A stretch of 64,000 nt of DNA. Origin: Caulobacter sp031457805 (GTDB lineage Bacteria > Pseudomonadota > Alphaproteobacteria > Caulobacterales > Caulobacteraceae). Below the pieces are notes generated by a model that worked only from the letters and a program-made list of their open reading frames with translations, was not told the DNA's origin and did not search any database. The translations under genes were made by a program, and so were the position numbers. Of this stretch, positions 8,398 to 16,334 are shown one piece after another. The stretch is taken from positions 124,001 through 188,000 of the forward strand of contig NZ_JAVDXI010000007.1 of the NCBI RefSeq assembly GCF_031457805.1. Reading direction: 5' to 3'. Positions within the stretch are counted from its first letter, which is position 1. Each line of letters starts with the position of its first letter.

Positions 8398-10374
8398 ATG
8401 CAGGCCACACGCCACCTTTTGACAGCGCTAGCAGCGATGAGCTATCTCAGCGCCGCCGGGGTTCCCGCTCTCGCCGCCGATCACGCGGTCACCTCGCCCG
8501 ACGGCCGGACCCGGATCAGCCTGTCGGATCAAAGTGGTCAGGCCAATTTCACCTTGCAGTTCAAGGGCGAAACCCTGATCGCCCCCTCGCCTCTGGGCCT
8601 GGTGCTCGACAAGGGCGGCGCCCTGTCGGGCGGTGTGAAGATCGTCAACGCCGCCAGCCGAAGCGTCGACGAGACCTATGACCTCGTCGTCGGCAAGACC
8701 CGCACGGTGCGCGATCGCTACAACGAGACCACCGTAGAATTTCTCGAAACGGGCGGCTTGCAGCGGCGGCTGAAGGTGATCGCCCGCGCCTATGACGACG
8801 GGGTGGCGTTCCGCTATGTGCTGCCCGACCAGCCGACCCTCGCCGGCGTGGCGGTGCGCGGGGAGGAGACCCGCTTCGACTTCGCCGGCGACGACCGCTG
8901 CTGGGCGCTAAACCTTGGCCGCTTCGGCACCTCGCACGAGGGCGAGTACGATCCGGTGATGGCCAGCGGCTTCCGGGCCTCGGCCCTGTATGAACTGCCC
9001 GTCGTCTGCCAGACCGCCAAGGGCGCGACCTTCGCCCTGGCCGAGGCGGACCTGCGGAACTGGGCCGGGCTCTATCTGAGCGGCCGGGGCGACGGCGGTC
9101 TTGGCCTGCAGGCCCAGCTGTCGCCGCGCCTGGATGATCCGAGCAAGGCCGTCCTGACGCGGATCGGGACCGACACCGTCTCGTCGTGGCGGGTGGTGAT
9201 GGTTGGCGAGACGCCGGGCGCGCTCATCGCCTCGAACCTGATGACCAGCCTGAACCCGCCGACCGCGCTCACCGACACAAGCTGGATCAAGCCCGGCAAG
9301 GCCGCCTGGGACTGGTGGAACGGCGGCAAGACCGCCAACGCCGAGGGCATGACCGACGCGGCGATGAAGGGCTTCATCGACTTCGCCGCCGCCCACAAGC
9401 TAGAATACATGTTGATCGACGACGGCTGGTACGTCGGGTCAGGCCAGGCGCCGGTGGTTCTTCCGGGCACGGACGCCACGCGCCCGATCCCGGCGATCAA
9501 CATCGCCGACCTCGTCGCCTACGGCCGCGAGCGGGGCGTCGGGATCATGCTGTGGGTCCACTGGAAGGCGATGGACGCCCAGATGGACGAGGCGCTGGCG
9601 GCCTATCAGGCCTGGGGGATCAAGGGGATCAAGGTCGACTTCATGGACCGCGACGACCAGCCGATGGTCGACTTCTATCACCGTCTGCTGACCAAGGCGG
9701 GCGAGCATCAGTTGATGGTCGACCTGCATGGCGCCTATCGCCCGACGGGCCTTGTCAGGACCTATCCGCACTACGTCACCCAGGAGGGCGTTCTGGGCGC
9801 GGAGTACAACAAGTGGAGCCGGCGCATCACCGCCACCCACAATGTCACCCTGCCCTTCACGCGAATGCTGCTGGGGCCGATGGACTACACGCCCGGCGGC
9901 TTCCGGAACGTCGCGCCAAAGGACTTCAAGAACCAGTTCATCCTGCCCACCGTACAGACCACCCGCGGCCAGGCCCTGGCCATGTACCTGGTCTATGACA
10001 GCCCGCTGACCATGGTCTCGGACAGCCCGATCACCTACGCCGCGTCTCCGGCCGGGCTGGACTTCATCAGCGCCGTGCCGACGACCTGGGACGAGACCCG
10101 CGTGCTGTCCGGCGAGATCGGCCAGTCGATCGTCATCGCCCGCCGCAAGGGCGCCGAGTGGTGGGTCGGGGCCATGACCAACGAGGCGGGGCGGACCGTG
10201 AAGGTTCCGCTGAGCTTCCTCGGCGACGGGACCTTCTCGGCGGAGGTTCGCGAGGACGGCCCCGAGCCGACGGCGTTGAAGACCCGCACGCAGGCGGTGA
10301 CGCGCAAGGACGCCCTGACCTTGAAGCTCGCCCCCAGCGGCGGCGGCGCCGTGCGCCTCACGCCAGTGCGCTAG
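8398..10374 (+). CDS. GH97 alpha-glycosidase
   Basis: 658 aa, signal peptide cleaved after about residue 25 (PALAA). ATG 8398 is chosen because the upstream in-frame extension overlaps the divergent GH3 gene and reads as non-coding. N-terminal beta-supersandwich, then a barrel with MLIDDGWYVG (about 340), GIKGIKVDFMDRDDQPMVDFYH (Asp near 414) and a C-terminal stretch including NVTLPFTRMLLGPMDYTPGGF. GH97 includes inverting alpha-glucosidases (SusB) and retaining alpha-galactosidases; the Asp in the VDFMDRD segment would suit the retaining group, but I cannot settle this without an alignment. Eight bases separate it from the following fucosidase gene. Confidence 0.9.
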   Translation: MQATRHLLTALAAMSYLSAAGVPALAADHAVTSPDGRTRISLSDQSGQANFTLQFKGETLIAPSPLGLVLDKGGALSGGVKIVNAASRSVDETYDLVVGKTRTVRDRYNETTVEFLETGGLQRRLKVIARAYDDGVAFRYVLPDQPTLAGVAVRGEETRFDFAGDDRCWALNLGRFGTSHEGEYDPVMASGFRASALYELPVVCQTAKGATFALAEADLRNWAGLYLSGRGDGGLGLQAQLSPRLDDPSKAVLTRIGTDTVSSWRVVMVGETPGALIASNLMTSLNPPTALTDTSWIKPGKAAWDWWNGGKTANAEGMTDAAMKGFIDFAAAHKLEYMLIDDGWYVGSGQAPVVLPGTDATRPIPAINIADLVAYGRERGVGIMLWVHWKAMDAQMDEALAAYQAWGIKGIKVDFMDRDDQPMVDFYHRLLTKAGEHQLMVDLHGAYRPTGLVRTYPHYVTQEGVLGAEYNKWSRRITATHNVTLPFTRMLLGPMDYTPGGFRNVAPKDFKNQFILPTVQTTRGQALAMYLVYDSPLTMVSDSPITYAASPAGLDFISAVPTTWDETRVLSGEIGQSIVIARRKGAEWWVGAMTNEAGRTVKVPLSFLGDGTFSAEVREDGPEPTALKTRTQAVTRKDALTLKLAPSGGGAVRLTPVR

Positions 10375-10382
10375 GATCGGCG

Positions 10383-11966
10383 ATGCGCGTCACCCGACGG
10401 AACCTGCTGGCGGGCGGAGCCGCCCTTGCCGCCTCCCCCGCCCTCGCCGCCCCGCGCTTCCAGCCGAACTGGGAGTCGCTGGCGGCGGGCTACAAGGTCC
10501 CGGACTGGTTCCGGGACGCCAAGCTGGGGATCTGGTCACACTGGGGTCCGCAGTGCGTGCCCGAGTTCGGCGACTGGTACGGCCGGCAGATGTACCAGCA
10601 GGGTAACCCCTTCTACGACCACCATGTGAAGACCTACGGCCATCCGGCCGACTTCGGCTTCATGCAGTTCATCCCGCGCTGGAAGGCCGAGAGCTGGGAT
10701 CCGGAGGGTCTGATGCGGACCTATGTCGCGGCGGGCGCCAGGTACTTCATGTCGATGGCCAATCACCACGACAACCTCGACATGTTCGACAGTCGCCACC
10801 ACGCCTGGAACACCACGCGCGTCGGCCCCAGGCGCGACATCGTCGGGACCTGGGCCAAGGTCGCCCGGGCCCATGGCCTGAAGTTCGGCGTCTCCAACCA
10901 CGGCGCCCACGCCTGGCACTGGTGGCAGACGGCCTATGGCTACGACGCCGAAGGTCCGCGCCAGGGCCAGCGCTACGACGCCTTTCGCCTGACCAAGGCT
11001 GACGGCAAGGGCCAGTGGTGGGAGGGGCTGGATCCGCAGGACCTCTATACCGGTCGCAACATGGTGATCCCCGAGGGGATCGACAGCATCGCCGCCGCCA
11101 ACGCCTGGCATGACGCCCATGACGGCCAATGGGTCGAGACCCCGCCGCCGAACAATCCGGGCTTTGTCCGCAACTGGTTGCTGCGCCAGAACGACCTGGT
11201 CGAGCGCTACCGGCCCGACATGGTCTATTTCGACAACTACGGCCTGCCGCTGGGCCAGGCGGGACTGGACGCCACCGCCCACTACTACAATCTGCGCGGC
11301 GGCGACGCCGTGGTGACCGGCAAGAAGCTGTCACCGCTGCAGCGCCGCGCGATCGTCGAGGATGTCGAGCGCGGCTTCTCGGACCGGCTGCGCGACGAAC
11401 CCTGGCAGACCTGCACCTGTATCGGCAGCTGGCACTATGACCGGCCGCTCTATGAGCGCGGCGGTTACAAGTCCGGCCGCGAGGTGATCCAGCGGCTGAT
11501 CGACGTGGTCAGCAAGAACGGCAGCCTGCTGCTGTCCATTCCCCAGCGCGGCGACGGCTCGATCGACGATCTGGAGGAAAAGGTGCTGGCCGACATGGCC
11601 GGCTGGATGGCGGTGAACGCCGAGGCGATCCACGGCACGCGACCCTGGCGGCTGTTCGGCGAGGGTCCGACGCGGCTCGCCGAGGGCATGCACGGCGAAG
11701 GCGCGGCCAAGCCGTTCGAGGCCGACGACATCCGCTTCACCACCAAGGCCGGGGCGCTCTACGCCCTGGCCATGGATTGGCCGAAAGGCGAGATGCGGAT
11801 CGGGAGCCTGCGCGGAACTCAAGACAAGGTGCGCCGGGTGAGCCTCGTGGGCGGCGCCGAGGCCCTGCCCTTCCGCCACGACGCTGACGCGCTGGTCGTC
11901 GCGTTGCCCGATCACCGCCCCGCTTTCACGCCGGTTCTGCGGATCGAAGGACCGGGCCTGACCTGA
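10383..11966 (+). CDS. GH29-type alpha-L-fucosidase
   Basis: 527 aa with a twin-arginine-like leader (RVTRRNLLAGG) cleaved near residue 21. ATG 10383 sits eight bases after the GH97 stop; a longer in-frame ORF starting at 10158 lies inside GH97 and is rejected. Family signs: WFRDAKLGIWSHWGPQCVPEFGDWY near residue 40, RYFMSMANHHDNLDMFDS near 120, and the nucleophile motif PDMVYFDNYG (Asp near 283). The family removes alpha-L-fucose, the terminal sugar of fucosylated xyloglucan side chains, which fits the neighbours. Likely exported folded by Tat. Last gene of the GH97 unit; a terminator follows directly. Confidence 0.9.
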   Translation: MRVTRRNLLAGGAALAASPALAAPRFQPNWESLAAGYKVPDWFRDAKLGIWSHWGPQCVPEFGDWYGRQMYQQGNPFYDHHVKTYGHPADFGFMQFIPRWKAESWDPEGLMRTYVAAGARYFMSMANHHDNLDMFDSRHHAWNTTRVGPRRDIVGTWAKVARAHGLKFGVSNHGAHAWHWWQTAYGYDAEGPRQGQRYDAFRLTKADGKGQWWEGLDPQDLYTGRNMVIPEGIDSIAAANAWHDAHDGQWVETPPPNNPGFVRNWLLRQNDLVERYRPDMVYFDNYGLPLGQAGLDATAHYYNLRGGDAVVTGKKLSPLQRRAIVEDVERGFSDRLRDEPWQTCTCIGSWHYDRPLYERGGYKSGREVIQRLIDVVSKNGSLLLSIPQRGDGSIDDLEEKVLADMAGWMAVNAEAIHGTRPWRLFGEGPTRLAEGMHGEGAAKPFEADDIRFTTKAGALYALAMDWPKGEMRIGSLRGTQDKVRRVSLVGGAEALPFRHDADALVVALPDHRPAFTPVLRIEGPGLT

Positions 11967-11967
11967 A

Positions 11968-11997
11968 AAAGGGACGGACCGCGAGGACCGTCCCTTT
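11968..11997. terminator. Bidirectional terminator between fucosidase and flagellin
   Basis: AAAGGGACGG pairs with CCGTCCCTTT across a 10-base loop. Read on the minus strand the hairpin is followed by TTTTTC, so it works best for the flagellin mRNA; it also lies just past the fucosidase stop on the plus strand. Confidence 0.8.
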
Positions 11998-12060
11998 CAA
12001 GTCTATCGCCGCAACCGTTGAGGCGGATCGAAAGCCTGATCCGCCCGTCCGGTCGTCAGC

Positions 12061-12882
12061 CTATCGGAAAAGACTGAGGATCGCCGAGCTGGACGAGTTG
12101 GCGATCGACAGCGCCTGGACGCCCAGCTGCTGCTTCGTTTGCAGCGACTGCAGCTTGGCGCTTTCCTTGGCGAGGTCGGCGTCCACCAGGTTGCCCACGC
12201 CGGCGTCCAGGCTGTCTTGCAGCTTGCCGACGAAGGTCAGGTGGGTGTCGAGACCCGTCGAGCTGGTGCCCAAAGAGGCCAGCTTGTTGGTGGCCGTCTG
12301 CAGGGCGGTGTTGACGCTGGTGATCATCGTCTTGGCGCCGGCGGCGTCGGTGAAGGTCGAGCCGGTGGTCAGGCCCAGGCCCGCCAGGGTCAGGGTCTTG
12401 GCGTTGACGGTAAAGCCCGAGCCGTCCGAATTGGCCAGGAAGGTCAGCTTGGTGGTCGTGCCGTCGGAGATGCTGACGCCGTTGAACTTGGCGTTCGACG
12501 CGGCCTTGGTCACCTGATCGCGCAGAGACTCAAAGTCGGCCTTCAGCGCGTTGAACGACGCCGTGCTCAGCGAGGTGTCCGACGCCGCGAGCGCCTTTTC
12601 CTTCATCTTGCCGAGCAGGTCGGTGATGGTGTCGCCGGCGGCCAGGGCCACGTCGATCGTCGACTGGCCGCGTTGCAGCGAGTCCTTCACCGCATTGATG
12701 CTGTTGGCGGTGGCCGACTGGTTCTTGGCGGTCGCCCAGATGGCGCCGTTGTCCTTGGCGCTGCCGATCTTCTTGCCGGTGCTGATGCGTTGCTGGACGG
12801 TGTTCAGTTCAGAACTGGTGGTGTTCAGGTTCTGCAGCGCGATCAACGCGCCCGCGTTCGTATTGATGCTGTTTAGCGCCAT
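12061..12882 (-). CDS. Flagellin (fljM/N/O-like), downstream copy
   Basis: 273 aa, the short Caulobacter flagellin size (about 28 kDa). N-terminal D0/D1 coiled region (MALNSINTNAGALIALQNLN, VQQRISTGKKI) and C-terminal D0 (LQTKQQLGVQALSIANSSSS-AILSLFR) flank a small central domain. No signal peptide, as expected for flagellar type III export. ATG 12882 has GGGAG upstream. It is nearly identical to the next gene and, with it, resembles the multi-copy beta-flagellin cluster; I cannot say which numbered copy it is. Unlike its twin I find no clean sigma-54 promoter upstream, although the 5' leader hairpins are conserved. Confidence 0.96.
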   Translation of the reverse strand: MALNSINTNAGALIALQNLNTTSSELNTVQQRISTGKKIGSAKDNGAIWATAKNQSATANSINAVKDSLQRGQSTIDVALAAGDTITDLLGKMKEKALAASDTSLSTASFNALKADFESLRDQVTKAASNAKFNGVSISDGTTTKLTFLANSDGSGFTVNAKTLTLAGLGLTTGSTFTDAAGAKTMITSVNTALQTATNKLASLGTSSTGLDTHLTFVGKLQDSLDAGVGNLVDADLAKESAKLQSLQTKQQLGVQALSIANSSSSAILSLFR

Positions 12883-13163
12883 GACGAAACACTCCCTTTG
12901 GAGGTTTCCGGTGTCGTTTTGACGACCGGTGGGCGTTTTGCCCACCGCGACAATATGACGCTACGCTTTCGATATAGTTCACGAAACGTCGTTATCGGAT
13001 TAACGAGTCAAGACTCGATTAACTTTACAAAAACAACAGAGCAACCCGCATTTAATAAAACACCGAGTCTTCGCGGCTTTCGCGATTCACGAATGCTTAA
13101 GACGACGAAGGCGACGGAGCGCCGCCATCCGGCTTTTCGATACCTAGACTCATATCGACATAG
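12883..13163 (-). other. Leader and AT-rich upstream region of the downstream flagellin
   Basis: About 280 bases without a gene. The proximal part is the hairpin leader (12913-12946). The rest (12980-13100) is AT-rich against a GC-rich background. The position equivalent to the twin's sigma-54 promoter reads GACGCTACGCTTTCGA on the plus strand and has lost the GC-N10-CC spacing. A terminator at 13164-13190 cuts off read-through from the upstream flagellin, so an unrecognised promoter must lie here if the gene is expressed. Confidence 0.5.
12913..12946 (-). promoter_or_regulatory. Twin stem-loops in flagellin 5' leader
   Basis: On the mRNA: GGTGGGC-AAAAC-GCCCACC, then GTCGT-CAAA-ACGAC, followed by the Shine-Dalgarno and ATG. 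The same two-hairpin arrangement recurs before the other flagellin (14074-14107) with compensating changes in the second stem. In C. crescentus the translational regulator FlbT binds a structured flagellin 5' UTR, so these are candidate FlbT-responsive elements (inference). Confidence 0.7.
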
Positions 13164-13190
13164 AAAAAGGGCGGATCCGAAGATCCGCCC
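13164..13190 (-). terminator. Intrinsic terminator of the upstream flagellin
   Basis: On the minus strand GGGCGGATC-TTCG-GATCCGCCC followed by TTTTTC: a 9-bp GC-rich stem closed by a UUCG tetraloop, 31 bases after the flagellin stop codon. Confidence 0.9.
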
Positions 13191-13220
13191 CTCTCGACGA
13201 CGAACGCGTCGAAGTCCGGC

Positions 13221-14042
13221 TTAACGGAACAGGCTCAGGATCGACGACGAAGACTGGTTCGCGATCGACAGCGCCTGGACGCCCAGCTGCTGCTTGGTTT
13301 GCAGCGACTGCAGCTTGGCGCTTTCCTTGGCGAGGTCGGCGTCCACCAGGTTGCCCACGCCGGCGTCCAGACTGTCTTGCAGCTTGCCGACGAAGGTCAG
13401 GTGAGTGTCCAGACCCGTCGAGCTGGTGCCCAGCGAGGCCAGCTTGTTGGTCGCCGTCTGCAGCGCCGTGTCGATGGTGGTGATCATCGTCTTGGCGGCG
13501 GCGGCCGTCGTGAAGCTGGAGCTCGCCGTCAGGCCCAGGCCCGCCAGGGTCAGGGTCTTGGCGGTGACCGTGAAGGCCGAGCCGTCCGAGTTGGCCAGGA
13601 AGCTCAGCTTGGTGGTGGTGCCATCAGCGATGCTGACGCCGTTGAACTTGGCGTTCGAGGCGGCCTTCGTGATCTGGTCACGCAGCGAATCGAAATCCGA
13701 CTTCAGGGCGTTGAACGAAGCGGTGTTCAGCGAGGTGTCGGAAGCGGCCAGGGCCTTTTCCTTCATCTTGCCGAGCAGGTCGGTGATGGTGTCGCCGGCG
13801 GCGAGCGCGACGTCGATCGTCGACTGGCCGCGTTGCAGCGAGTCCTTCACGGCGTTCATGCTGTTGGCGGTGGCCGACTGGTTCTTGGCGGTCGCCCAGA
13901 TGGCGCCGTTGTCCTTGGCGCTACCGATCTTCTTGCCGGTGTTGATACGCTGTTGAACCTGGGTCAGTTCGGCGTTCGTCGAGTTCAGGTTTTGCAGGGC
14001 GATCAGAGCGCCCGAGTTCGTGTTGATGCTGTTCAGCGCCAT
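13221..14042 (-). CDS. Flagellin (fljM/N/O-like), upstream copy
   Basis: 273 aa, same length and nearly the same sequence as the neighbouring flagellin (differences cluster in the central residues about 130-215). D0/D1 ends are conserved: MALNSINTNSGALIALQNLN and a C-terminal SILSLFR. The mRNA has a sigma-54 promoter at 14120-14134, two leader hairpins, an AGGAG Shine-Dalgarno, and its own terminator at 13164-13190, so it is monocistronic. Secreted by the flagellar export apparatus and assembled into the filament. Confidence 0.97.
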   Translation of the reverse strand: MALNSINTNSGALIALQNLNSTNAELTQVQQRINTGKKIGSAKDNGAIWATAKNQSATANSMNAVKDSLQRGQSTIDVALAAGDTITDLLGKMKEKALAASDTSLNTASFNALKSDFDSLRDQITKAASNAKFNGVSIADGTTTKLSFLANSDGSAFTVTAKTLTLAGLGLTASSSFTTAAAAKTMITTIDTALQTATNKLASLGTSSTGLDTHLTFVGKLQDSLDAGVGNLVDADLAKESAKLQSLQTKQQLGVQALSIANQSSSSILSLFR

Positions 14043-14073
14043 AACGAAACAACTCCTATTCGAGGTGTTCCGA

Positions 14074-14107
14074 CGTCATTTTGACGGTCGGTGGGCGTTT
14101 TGCCCAC
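14074..14107 (-). promoter_or_regulatory. Twin stem-loops in flagellin 5' leader
   Basis: On the mRNA: GTGGGC-AAAAC-GCCCAC followed by CGTCA-AAA-TGACG. Structure and loop sequence match the leader at 12913-12946 while stem bases differ in pairs, which argues for selection on RNA structure. Confidence 0.75.
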
Positions 14108-14119
14108 GCGCAATATCCC

Positions 14120-14134
14120 GCAACGAGCTTTCCA
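14120..14134 (-). promoter_or_regulatory. Sigma-54 promoter of the upstream flagellin
   Basis: Minus strand TGGAAAGCTCGTTGC fits TGG-N8-TTGC, with the invariant GG and GC ten bases apart. It lies 78 bases before the start codon, just upstream of the leader hairpins. Class IV flagellin genes of Caulobacter are sigma-54 dependent. Confidence 0.8.
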
Positions 14135-14329
14135 CTTCGTTGAGGAAAAGACAAAACAGAATTAAGAATTGAAACTATTTTGTTAATAATGAAATGAACA
14201 TCAATGAATAGACAGGCGGATTTTTAGAGTTCTCTTGTCTCAAAATGGCACACATGGCGCCGTTCTGATGATTCAGCGCAGCGTCATGGAGGCGCCCTCA
14301 CCACTCCACATCACCACCAATAGAGTCAT
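14135..14329. other. AT-rich intergenic region upstream of flagellin
   Basis: No gene is seen. The segment 14150-14250 is markedly AT-rich and would hold activator (FlbD-type) or IHF sites for the sigma-54 promoter, but I recognise no specific motif. Confidence 0.4.
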
Positions 14330-14446
14330 TCAGCGCTCCGCCACATAAAGTCGGGGCGAGCGACACCGGCCGGCGACGGCGCGGATGGTGACGATGAAGA
14401 CCAGGAACCGCCAGGCCTGCGACAGGAAACCGGAACGACGACGCAT
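14330..14446 (-). CDS. Predicted small membrane protein, 38 aa
   Basis: ATG 14446 is preceded by AAGGAGG with eight bases of spacing, one of the strongest ribosome sites in the window. The product begins with four basic residues (MRRRSGF), then a hydrophobic stretch with Trp/Phe (AWRFLVFIVTIRAVAG, residues 11-26), and ends with an Arg-rich tail. A single membrane helix or membrane-surface helix is plausible. It lies after the wrbA terminator on the same strand. I do not recognise the family; a chance ORF remains possible. Confidence 0.45.
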   Translation of the reverse strand: MRRRSGFLSQAWRFLVFIVTIRAVAGRCRSPRLYVAER

Positions 14447-14473
14447 CGAGAGATCCTCCTTTTCCTATTCAAC

Positions 14474-14523
14474 GAAGAAAGGGCCGGCCGGCTCCCTGGG
14501 AGGGGGAAGGAGCCAGCCGACCC
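14474..14523 (-). terminator. Terminator downstream of wrbA
   Basis: On the minus strand a 15-bp stem with G-U pairs (GGGTCGGCTGGCTCC with GGAGCCGGCCGGCCC, 13-base loop) is followed by TTTCTTC. It begins 47 bases past the wrbA stop. Confidence 0.75.
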
Positions 14524-14569
14524 TATCGCCGGTCGGTCAATGGGGGCTGAGGGACCGGCGAGCGCCGGA

Positions 14570-15169
14570 TCAGCCGTGCAGCTTGATCGCGGTTTCGGCG
14601 ATCTTGCGGCCCTGGTAGCGGGCGCCACCCAGCTCATTCTCGCTGGGCTGACGCGAACCATCGCCGCCGGCGATAGTGGTCGCGCCGTAGGGGCTGCCGC
14701 CGGTGACTTCGTCCAGGGTCAGCTGGCCCGCATAGCCATAGTCGAGACCCACGATCGTCGTGCCGAAGTGCAGCAGGTTGGTGATGATCGAGAACAACGT
14801 CGTCTCCTGACCGCCGTGCTGGCTGGCCGTGGAGGTGAAGGCGCCGGCCACCTTGCCGTTCAACGCGCCGCGCGCCCACAGGCCGCCGGCCGCGTCGAAG
14901 AAGGCCGCCATCTGCGAGGCCATGCGGCCAAAGCGGGTCGGGGCGCCGACGATGATGGCGTCGTAGTCGGCCAGGTCCTCGACCTTGGCGACCGGGGCTT
15001 CCTGGTCGAGCTTGAAATGCGCGCCCTTGGCGATCTCGAGCGGCACGGTTTCCGGCACGCGCTTGATGTCGACGCTGGCGCCGGCTTCGCGCGCGCCCTC
15101 GGCGATGGCTTTGGCCATCGTTTCGAGGTGACCGTAGGACGAGTAGTAAAGAACCAGAACCTTGGCCAT
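14570..15169 (-). CDS. wrbA: NAD(P)H:quinone oxidoreductase, WrbA type
   Basis: 199 aa flavodoxin-like FMN protein that reduces quinones by two electrons, limiting semiquinone radicals. FMN phosphate loop YYSSYGHLETMA at residues 8-19, GAPTRFGRMASQM near 75-87, and the conserved SPYGATTIAGGDGSRQPSENEL near 155-176, all WrbA hallmarks. Length is normal. It is divergently transcribed from a LysR regulator, a common layout for stress-induced quinone reductases controlled by the neighbour. Confidence 0.95.
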   Translation of the reverse strand: MAKVLVLYYSSYGHLETMAKAIAEGAREAGASVDIKRVPETVPLEIAKGAHFKLDQEAPVAKVEDLADYDAIIVGAPTRFGRMASQMAAFFDAAGGLWARGALNGKVAGAFTSTASQHGGQETTLFSIITNLLHFGTTIVGLDYGYAGQLTLDEVTGGSPYGATTIAGGDGSRQPSENELGGARYQGRKIAETAIKLHG

Positions 15170-15279
15170 GCGGGCCTCCCGTGGGTTTGAAAAGGGGACG
15201 AGGCGGAACGCCCCGGCGTTGCGAACGGTTTTGCGCGGGAAAGGGCTTGCGAAACAGTCGAATAAAATCGTCTGTTATG

Positions 15280-15294
15280 TTCGATAAACTCGAA
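15280..15294. promoter_or_regulatory. LysR-type binding site (T-N11-A)
   Basis: TTCGA-TAAAC-TCGAA, an interrupted palindrome of the T-N11-A form, in the wrbA/lysR intergenic region 14 bases before the lysR start. Position suggests autoregulation of lysR with control of wrbA from the same region. Confidence 0.55.
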
Positions 15295-15307
15295 CGATGA
15301 GGCGGTC

Positions 15308-16207
15308 TTGAACGAACCCGGCGCGCCAACCCTGGATCAGTTGAACGTTCTGCTCGCCGTGGTGGAAACCGGCGGGTTCGCCTCGGCCGCGCGGCGGCTG
15401 AACCGGGCCAATTCGGTGATCAGCTACGCGATCGCCAATCTGGAGGCCCAGCTGGGCCTCGTCTTGTTCGATCGTGATGCGGCCAAGCGTCCGGTGCTGA
15501 CCGAGGCGGGCAAGGTGGTGGTGGCCCAAGCCCGGGTGATCGCCGGCGACGTCGCCAGCCTGCGCGCCAAGGCCAAGGGCCTGCTGCAAGGCCTGGAGGC
15601 CGAGGTCAATCTGGTGCTGGACGTCATGCTGCCGACCGAGCGGGTGGTCGACGCCCTGCGCGCCTTTCGCGAGACCTTCCCGACCGTGACCCTGCGCCTG
15701 CATGTCGAAGGCCTGGGCGCGGTGACCCAGATGGTGCTGGACCGCGCCGCGACCCTGGGCGTGGCGGGGCCGCTGGAGGTGGTGCATGGCGGCGACGAGC
15801 TGGACTATATCGCCGTCGGCTCGACCGTGCTGATCCCGGTGGCGGCGCCGGATCATCCCCTGGCGCAGGGCGCCAACCCGCCGGGCGCCGGGCGCGGCCA
15901 CACCCAGCTGGTCCTGACCGACCGCTCACGTCTGACCGAGGGCCGCGACTTTGCCGTAGCCAGCGCTCACACCTGGCGGCTGGCGGACCTGGGGGCCAAG
16001 CACCTGCTGCTGAAGGAAGGCTTTGGCTGGGGCAACATGCCCGAGCCCATGGTCCGCGACGACCTCGCCGCTGGCCGCCTGAAGCGCCTGGACATGCCGG
16101 ACCTGAAGGAGGCGATCTATCCGCTGCACGCGGTCTATCGCAACGATACGCCGCCGGGCCCGGCGACGGCGTTCCTGATCGCGCGGTTCAAGGGGCAGGC
16201 GGTTTAA
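15308..16207 (+). CDS. LysR-family transcriptional regulator
   Basis: 299 aa. N-terminal winged helix-turn-helix (TLDQLNVLLAVVETGGFASAARRLNRANSVISYAIANLE, residues 8-47), linker helix, then a periplasmic-binding-like effector domain with LHVEGLGAVTQMVLD near 130. The start is TTG 15308; no ATG or GTG exists in frame upstream before the palindrome. Divergent from wrbA, which is its likely target. A repeat element follows the stop directly. Confidence 0.9.
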   Translation: MNEPGAPTLDQLNVLLAVVETGGFASAARRLNRANSVISYAIANLEAQLGLVLFDRDAAKRPVLTEAGKVVVAQARVIAGDVASLRAKAKGLLQGLEAEVNLVLDVMLPTERVVDALRAFRETFPTVTLRLHVEGLGAVTQMVLDRAATLGVAGPLEVVHGGDELDYIAVGSTVLIPVAAPDHPLAQGANPPGAGRGHTQLVLTDRSRLTEGRDFAVASAHTWRLADLGAKHLLLKEGFGWGNMPEPMVRDDLAAGRLKRLDMPDLKEAIYPLHAVYRNDTPPGPATAFLIARFKGQAV

Positions 16208-16334
16208 GCCCTCTCCCCTTGCGGGAGAGGGTGGCCCGCGCAGCGGGTCGGGTGAGGGGTCGCGCGACAACGCTGAGAAACCCCTCATCCGTCGCCTCCG
16301 GCGCCACCTTCTCCCGCAAGGGGGAGAAGGACGT
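16208..16334. repeat. Intergenic repeat, CTCTCCC-CTTGCGGGAG family
   Basis: Two facing hairpins: CCCTCTCCCCTTGCGGGAGAGGG at the left and a CTTCTCCCGCAAGGGGGAGAAGG arm at the right, with GGTGAGGGG/CCCCTCATCCG pairing between. The unit fills the gap between lysR and GH31. Related copies are at 32659-32797 and, more diverged, 39985-40125. It probably also acts as a bidirectional terminator. Confidence 0.75.

Noticed and set aside
11968..12060. A possible further gene between the fucosidase and flagellin
   Set aside because: Only about 90 bases with a terminator; no ORF with a ribosome site.
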